This document shows, piece after piece, positions 7,102 to 9,943 of a stretch of DNA of 9,943 bases. The notes under the pieces are model-generated. The model made no database searches, was not told the origin of the DNA, and was given only the letters and a program-made list of their open reading frames with translations. The DNA is from Serpentinimonas sp. (GTDB lineage Bacteria > Pseudomonadota > Gammaproteobacteria > Burkholderiales > Burkholderiaceae_C), in assembly GCA_025458665.1 (NCBI GenBank), contig JALOSG010000170.1:1-9943 (forward strand), given 5' to 3'. Position 1 is the stretch's first letter; the number at the start of each line of letters is the position of its first letter. The translations under genes were made by a program, and so were the position numbers.

Positions 7102-8229
7102 TCAGTTCTGCCGCCAGGGCAGCCCGCGGTAGCGCCAGCCGCCCTTCTGGCCCCGGTGGGCATTCCCGTCGGGGTCGCCCTCGAAGCCCTCCAGAATGTT
7201 GTAGGCCTCCAGACCCAGTTCGGTGGCCCGGCGTGCGGCCGCAATGGAACGCACGCCGCTGCGGCACAGCAGCACGGTTTTCTGGCCTGGCTTCACCGCT
7301 TTGCGCAGGCCATCGTCAAATTCGGGGTTCAGCGCCATGCCCGGCCAGACCTTCCAAGACAGCGCCACCGCGCCGGGTACAAAGCCCACCCATTCCCGTT
7401 CGGCGTCGGTGCGCACGTCCACCAGCACCGCCTCACCCGACTGCGCCCAGGCCCACGCCAATTCGGGGGACACATCGCCCGCATAGCCAGCGGCGGGCCT
7501 GGGCTGCATCAGGAGCGCGCCTTCGGCGTCGTGGCGCAGGCCCGAGGTGAGGTTGGCGGGCACGGCTTCGTCTATGCGCCTGGGCCGGGGCAGGTTGAGC
7601 CCATCCATGATGGCCACGAACTCCGCCTGCGACTTGCCCGCCACACGCGCATTGCCCGCCTTCTCCTGGCCTATGGTGCTGTGGGTGCGGCCCTGGTAGT
7701 CGTGGCCTGGCCAGACGGTGGTCTCGTCGGGCAACTTGAACAGCACCTGCGTGAGGCTGTGGTACAGCGCCTCGGCACTGCCGGACTGGAAATCGGTGCG
7801 GCCGCAGCCGTTGATGAGCAGCGTGTCGCCGGTGAACACGTGGGCTTGGCCATCGGTGCCGCGCCACACGTAACTCATGCTGCCGGCGGTGTGACCCGGC
7901 GTGGCCAGCGCCAGAATGTGCTGGCTGCCGAAATTCAGGGTATCCCCGTCCTGCAACTGCACCGCTGCCGTGGTGATGCCACAGCCGGCTGGTGCAGCCG
8001 TGCGGGCGCCCGCGAGTTCGGCCAGCTGGCCCGCGCTGGTGATGTGGTCGGCGTGGGCGTGGGTTTCCACCGCCCAGACCAGCTTCAGGCCGTACTGGCG
8101 CAGGGTGGCCAGGTCGCGCTCGATCTGGGTATCCACCGGATCGATGATCAGGGCCTCGCGGGTGTTCTCATCGAACAGCACGTAGGTGTAGGTGCTGGAT
8201 TCGGGGTCGAAAAGCTGGATGGGGAGCAT
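7102..8229 (-). CDS. Persulfide dioxygenase-rhodanese fusion (ETHE1-like MBL-fold plus rhodanese domain)
   Basis: The 375-residue protein joins two sulfur-metabolism domains. The N-terminal part (about 1-240) is a metallo-beta-lactamase-fold hydrolase of the ETHE1 type: THAHADH at 56-62, PGHTAGSM at 111-118, TGDTLLINGCGRTDF at 133-147 and PGHDYQG at 174-180. By comparison with ETHE1 the mononuclear iron ligands should be H57, H113 and D135. This domain oxidises glutathione persulfide to sulfite and GSH. The C-terminal part (about 255-375) is a rhodanese: VLVDVRTDAE (268-277) and active-site loop LCRSGVRS (321-328) with C322 as persulfide carrier. The same architecture is known from the characterised Burkholderia phytofirmans PRF. 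No signal peptide is seen. A GAGG sequence 7 bases upstream supports the ATG at 8229. The gene leads a probable operon with coaX. Expected role is sulfide/persulfide detoxification in the cytoplasm. Confidence 0.93.
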   Translation of the reverse strand: MLPIQLFDPESSTYTYVLFDENTREALIIDPVDTQIERDLATLRQYGLKLVWAVETHAHADHITSAGQLAELAGARTAAPAGCGITTAAVQLQDGDTLNFGSQHILALATPGHTAGSMSYVWRGTDGQAHVFTGDTLLINGCGRTDFQSGSAEALYHSLTQVLFKLPDETTVWPGHDYQGRTHSTIGQEKAGNARVAGKSQAEFVAIMDGLNLPRPRRIDEAVPANLTSGLRHDAEGALLMQPRPAAGYAGDVSPELAWAWAQSGEAVLVDVRTDAEREWVGFVPGAVALSWKVWPGMALNPEFDDGLRKAVKPGQKTVLLCRSGVRSIAAARRATELGLEAYNILEGFEGDPDGNAHRGQKGGWRYRGLPWRQN

Positions 8230-8354
8230 GTTGGGGCCTCTGAAGATACTCTTTGGGGTATTTTAATTTTTTCATCGCGAGCGCTGTGTCCGATGGCAGG
8301 CTTGCCACCACAGTCTGGCGGGTTTGAAATGCCGCCGCTACAGAGGCCTCCCGA

Positions 8355-8383
8355 TGGACGCCACCCGCCAAACGCGCTACGAT
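8355..8383 (+). promoter_or_regulatory. Possible sigma-70-type promoter for icmF
   Basis: TGGACG (8355-8360) and TACGAT (8378-8383) each match four of six consensus positions and are separated by exactly 17 bp. Transcription would start near 8390, immediately before the palindrome at 8394, which would then sit in a classic repressor position. This is pattern matching by eye, so chance is a real alternative in a 266-bp region. Confidence 0.3.
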
Positions 8384-8393
8384 AAGACAGTGT

Positions 8394-8417
8394 ATTGACG
8401 TTTACGTAAACGTCAAT
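8394..8417. promoter_or_regulatory. Perfect 24-bp palindrome, likely operator of icmF
   Basis: The left arm ATTGACGTTTAC is followed directly by its exact reverse complement, with no mismatch and no spacer. It contains three ACGT cores (8398, 8404 and 8410) spaced exactly 6 bp apart. It lies 78 bp upstream of the icmF ATG and downstream of a possible promoter. Such perfect symmetry without a following T-tract indicates a dimeric regulator site rather than a terminator. The pattern resembles, from memory, ACGT-containing sites proposed for the MerR-family regulator LiuR, which controls branched-chain amino acid degradation in proteobacteria; this identity is inference. Confidence 0.75.
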
Positions 8418-8483
8418 CAGAAACATGGCCTGTTTTCGGCCCCGTTTCGGCCCACCCACCCCGATTCCGCATCCATCCCCAAG

Positions 8484-8488
8484 AGGAG
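8484..8488 (+). promoter_or_regulatory. Strong Shine-Dalgarno of icmF
   Basis: AGGAG, within AAGAGGAG (8481-8488), ends 7 bases before the ATG at 8496. This near-ideal site fixes the start of icmF and suggests efficient translation. Confidence 0.85.
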
Positions 8489-8495
8489 ACAAGCC

Positions 8496-9943
8496 ATGAC
8501 CGACCTGTCCGCCGAGTACCAGGCGCTGGCCAATTACCGCCCTGCGCACAAGGTGCGTTTCGTGACGGCCGCCAGCCTGTTCGACGGCCACGACGCCGCC
8601 ATCAACATCATGCGGCGCATTCTGCAGAGCATGGGCGCGGAGGTGATTCACCTGGGGCACAACCGCTCGGTCGATGAGGTGGTGACTGCGGCCCTGCAGG
8701 AAGACGCGCAGGGCATTGCTATCAGCTCCTACCAGGGCGGGCATGTGGAGTACTTCAAGTACATGGTGGACCTGCTGCGCCAGCGCGGCGGCTCGCACAT
8801 TCAGGTGTTTGGCGGCGGCGGCGGCGTGATCGTGCCGTCCGAAATCAAGGAGCTGCAGGACTACGGCGTGGCGCGCATCTACAGCCCCGAGGATGGGCAG
8901 CGCATGGGCCTGGCCGGCATGATTGGCGAGATGGTCATGCGCTGCGACAAGGATCTGTCGGGCTTTGCCCCGCGGGACGCCAGCGCCATACAGGGCCAGA
9001 ACGAGGCCGCATGGCGCGCGCTGGCCCAGCTCATCACCGCCATAGAGAACGGCGCGGCCGATGCCGCCACGCTGGCCACCATCCGCCAGCAGGCGGCGCA
9101 GGCCAAGGTGCCGGTGCTGGGCATCACGGGCACGGGCGGCGCGGGCAAATCCAGCCTCACCGATGAACTCATCCGCCGCCTGCGCCTGGACCAGAACGAC
9201 CGGCTGCGTGTGGCCGTCATTTCCATCGACCCGTCGCGGCGCAAGAGCGGTGGCGCTTTGCTGGGTGACCGCATCCGCATGAACGCCATTTCGCCTTGGG
9301 CCAAAGCCACACCGCAGGACAGCGGGCAGCGCATCTACATGCGCTCGCTGGCCACGCGCGAGTTTGGCAGCGAGATTTCTGCGGCGCTGCCCGATGTGGT
9401 GGCCGCGTGCAAGGCCGCCGGGTTCGACCTGGTGGTGGTGGAAACCTCGGGCATAGGCCAGGGCGATGCCGCCATCGTGCCGCATGTGGATGTGCCCATG
9501 TACGTGATGACGCCGGAGTTCGGCGCGGCCAGCCAGCTGGAGAAGATCGACATGCTCGACTTCGCCGAGTTCGTGGCCATCAACAAGTTCGACCGCAAGG
9601 GCGCCAGCGACGCACTGCGCGACGTGGCCAAGCAGGTGCAGCGCAACCAGGAAGCCTGGACCAAGCGCCCGGAAGAAATGCCCGTGTTTGGCACCATGGC
9701 AGCGCGCTTCAACGACGACGGCGTGACCGCGCTGTACCAAGCCCTCAAGGTGCGCCTGGGCGCGCTGGGCCTGCCGCTGCAGGAGGGCCGCCTGCCGCTG
9801 GTGCATGTGCGGCACAGCAGCAACCAGACGCCCATTGTTCCGCCGGCCCGCACCCGCTATCTGGCCGAGATTGCGGACACCGTGCGCAGCTACAAGAAAA
9901 AGGTGCGCGAGCAGGTGAAGCTGGCCCGGGAGATTCAACAACT
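8496..9943 (+). CDS. icmF: Fused isobutyryl-CoA mutase / G-protein chaperone IcmF, N-terminal 482 codons
   Basis: IcmF is a coenzyme B12-dependent fusion that interconverts isobutyryl-CoA and n-butyryl-CoA; some members also act on isovaleryl-/pivalyl-CoA. Its built-in GTPase protects and reloads the cofactor. The N-terminal B12-binding domain (about 18-150) contains SLFDGHDAA (27-35), with H32 of the DxHxxG-like motif as cobalt ligand, and SSYQGGHVEY (77-86) and VFGGGGGVI (104-112). The G domain (about 205-425) is MeaB-like: P-loop GTGGAGKSS (212-220), SIDPSRRKSGGALLGDRIRM (243-262), Walker B-like DLVVVETSGIGQGD (311-324) and guanine-specifying NKFD (363-366). The frame remains open at the right edge. 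Full-length family members are about 1,090 residues, so the linker end and the catalytic TIM-barrel lie outside the window. This icmF is unrelated to the type VI secretion gene of the same name. Expression probably depends on the palindromic operator just upstream. Confidence 0.95.
   Translation, partial: MTDLSAEYQALANYRPAHKVRFVTAASLFDGHDAAINIMRRILQSMGAEVIHLGHNRSVDEVVTAALQEDAQGIAISSYQGGHVEYFKYMVDLLRQRGGSHIQVFGGGGGVIVPSEIKELQDYGVARIYSPEDGQRMGLAGMIGEMVMRCDKDLSGFAPRDASAIQGQNEAAWRALAQLITAIENGAADAATLATIRQQAAQAKVPVLGITGTGGAGKSSLTDELIRRLRLDQNDRLRVAVISIDPSRRKSGGALLGDRIRMNAISPWAKATPQDSGQRIYMRSLATREFGSEISAALPDVVAACKAAGFDLVVVETSGIGQGDAAIVPHVDVPMYVMTPEFGAASQLEKIDMLDFAEFVAINKFDRKGASDALRDVAKQVQRNQEAWTKRPEEMPVFGTMAARFNDDGVTALYQALKVRLGALGLPLQEGRLPLVHVRHSSNQTPIVPPARTRYLAEIADTVRSYKKKVREQVKLAREIQQ

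Larger units (their letters stand above)
8230..8495. other. Divergent intergenic region between the persulfide dioxygenase gene and icmF
   Basis: I see no credible gene in these 266 bp. The side next to the persulfide dioxygenase holds an imperfect inverted repeat ATACTC-TTTG-GGGTAT (8246-8261), overlapping an AT-rich tract unusual for this window; within it TAAAAT on the minus strand (8265-8260) could be a -10 box, without a clear -35. A weak stem GGCGG/CCGCC lies at 8317-8336, and GGCCTCTG (8235-8242) is repeated inverted as CAGAGGCC (8341-8348). The side next to icmF holds the strong palindrome listed separately and the icmF leader. Confidence 0.6.

Noticed and set aside
8235..8348. GGCCTCTG and CAGAGGCC as ends of a small inserted element
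   Set aside because: Only 8 bp of inverted repeat, no target-site duplication seen, and the enclosed ~100 bp shows no coding or structured content.
8148..9941. A 597-codon open frame on the minus strand opposite icmF and the intergenic region
   Set aside because: It covers the reverse complement of a clear IcmF and has low-complexity His/Ala/Arg/Gly composition; no ribosome-binding site or domain.

Overview
The window is GC-rich and densely packed chromosomal DNA. The protein sequences (IcmF, CoaX, the PHA-system protein, the persulfide dioxygenase-rhodanese fusion) look like those of a betaproteobacterium of the order Burkholderiales, most likely Comamonadaceae. This placement rests on recalled family resemblance, not a search. 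I see no mobile element, CRISPR array, rRNA or tRNA.

Layout. (1) 1-1061, minus: dTDP-glucose 4,6-dehydratase (rfbB/rmlB), running off the left edge a few residues before its end. (2) 1138-1392, plus: a small acyl-CoA-binding protein, divergent from rfbB. (3) 1425-5026, minus: an apparent three-gene operon read leftwards, consisting of a cytoplasmic molybdopterin oxidoreductase, a lipoprotein aminopeptidase whose ATG directly abuts the upstream TAG, and a polyhydroxyalkanoate-system protein. (4) 5034-6236, plus: an M20-family amidohydrolase, divergent from the operon with almost no space between the starts. (5) 6280-8229, minus: a persulfide dioxygenase-rhodanese fusion followed after 30 bp by type III pantothenate kinase (coaX). 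(6) 8230-8495: the only sizeable intergenic region, holding a perfect 24-bp palindrome. (7) 8496-9943, plus: the first 482 codons of icmF, the fused isobutyryl-CoA mutase with its G-protein chaperone, cut by the right edge.

Several genes bear on CoA and acyl-CoA metabolism: acyl-CoA binding, PHA-system protein, CoA biosynthesis and a B12-dependent acyl-CoA mutase. They lie in separate transcription units, so this is a loose theme rather than a demonstrated pathway.

The two observations most worth checking are an apparent in-frame deletion in the molybdopterin oxidoreductase, removing the segment expected to carry the molybdenum ligand, and the perfect palindrome with three evenly spaced ACGT cores upstream of icmF. 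I did not find a clearly new multi-gene system.
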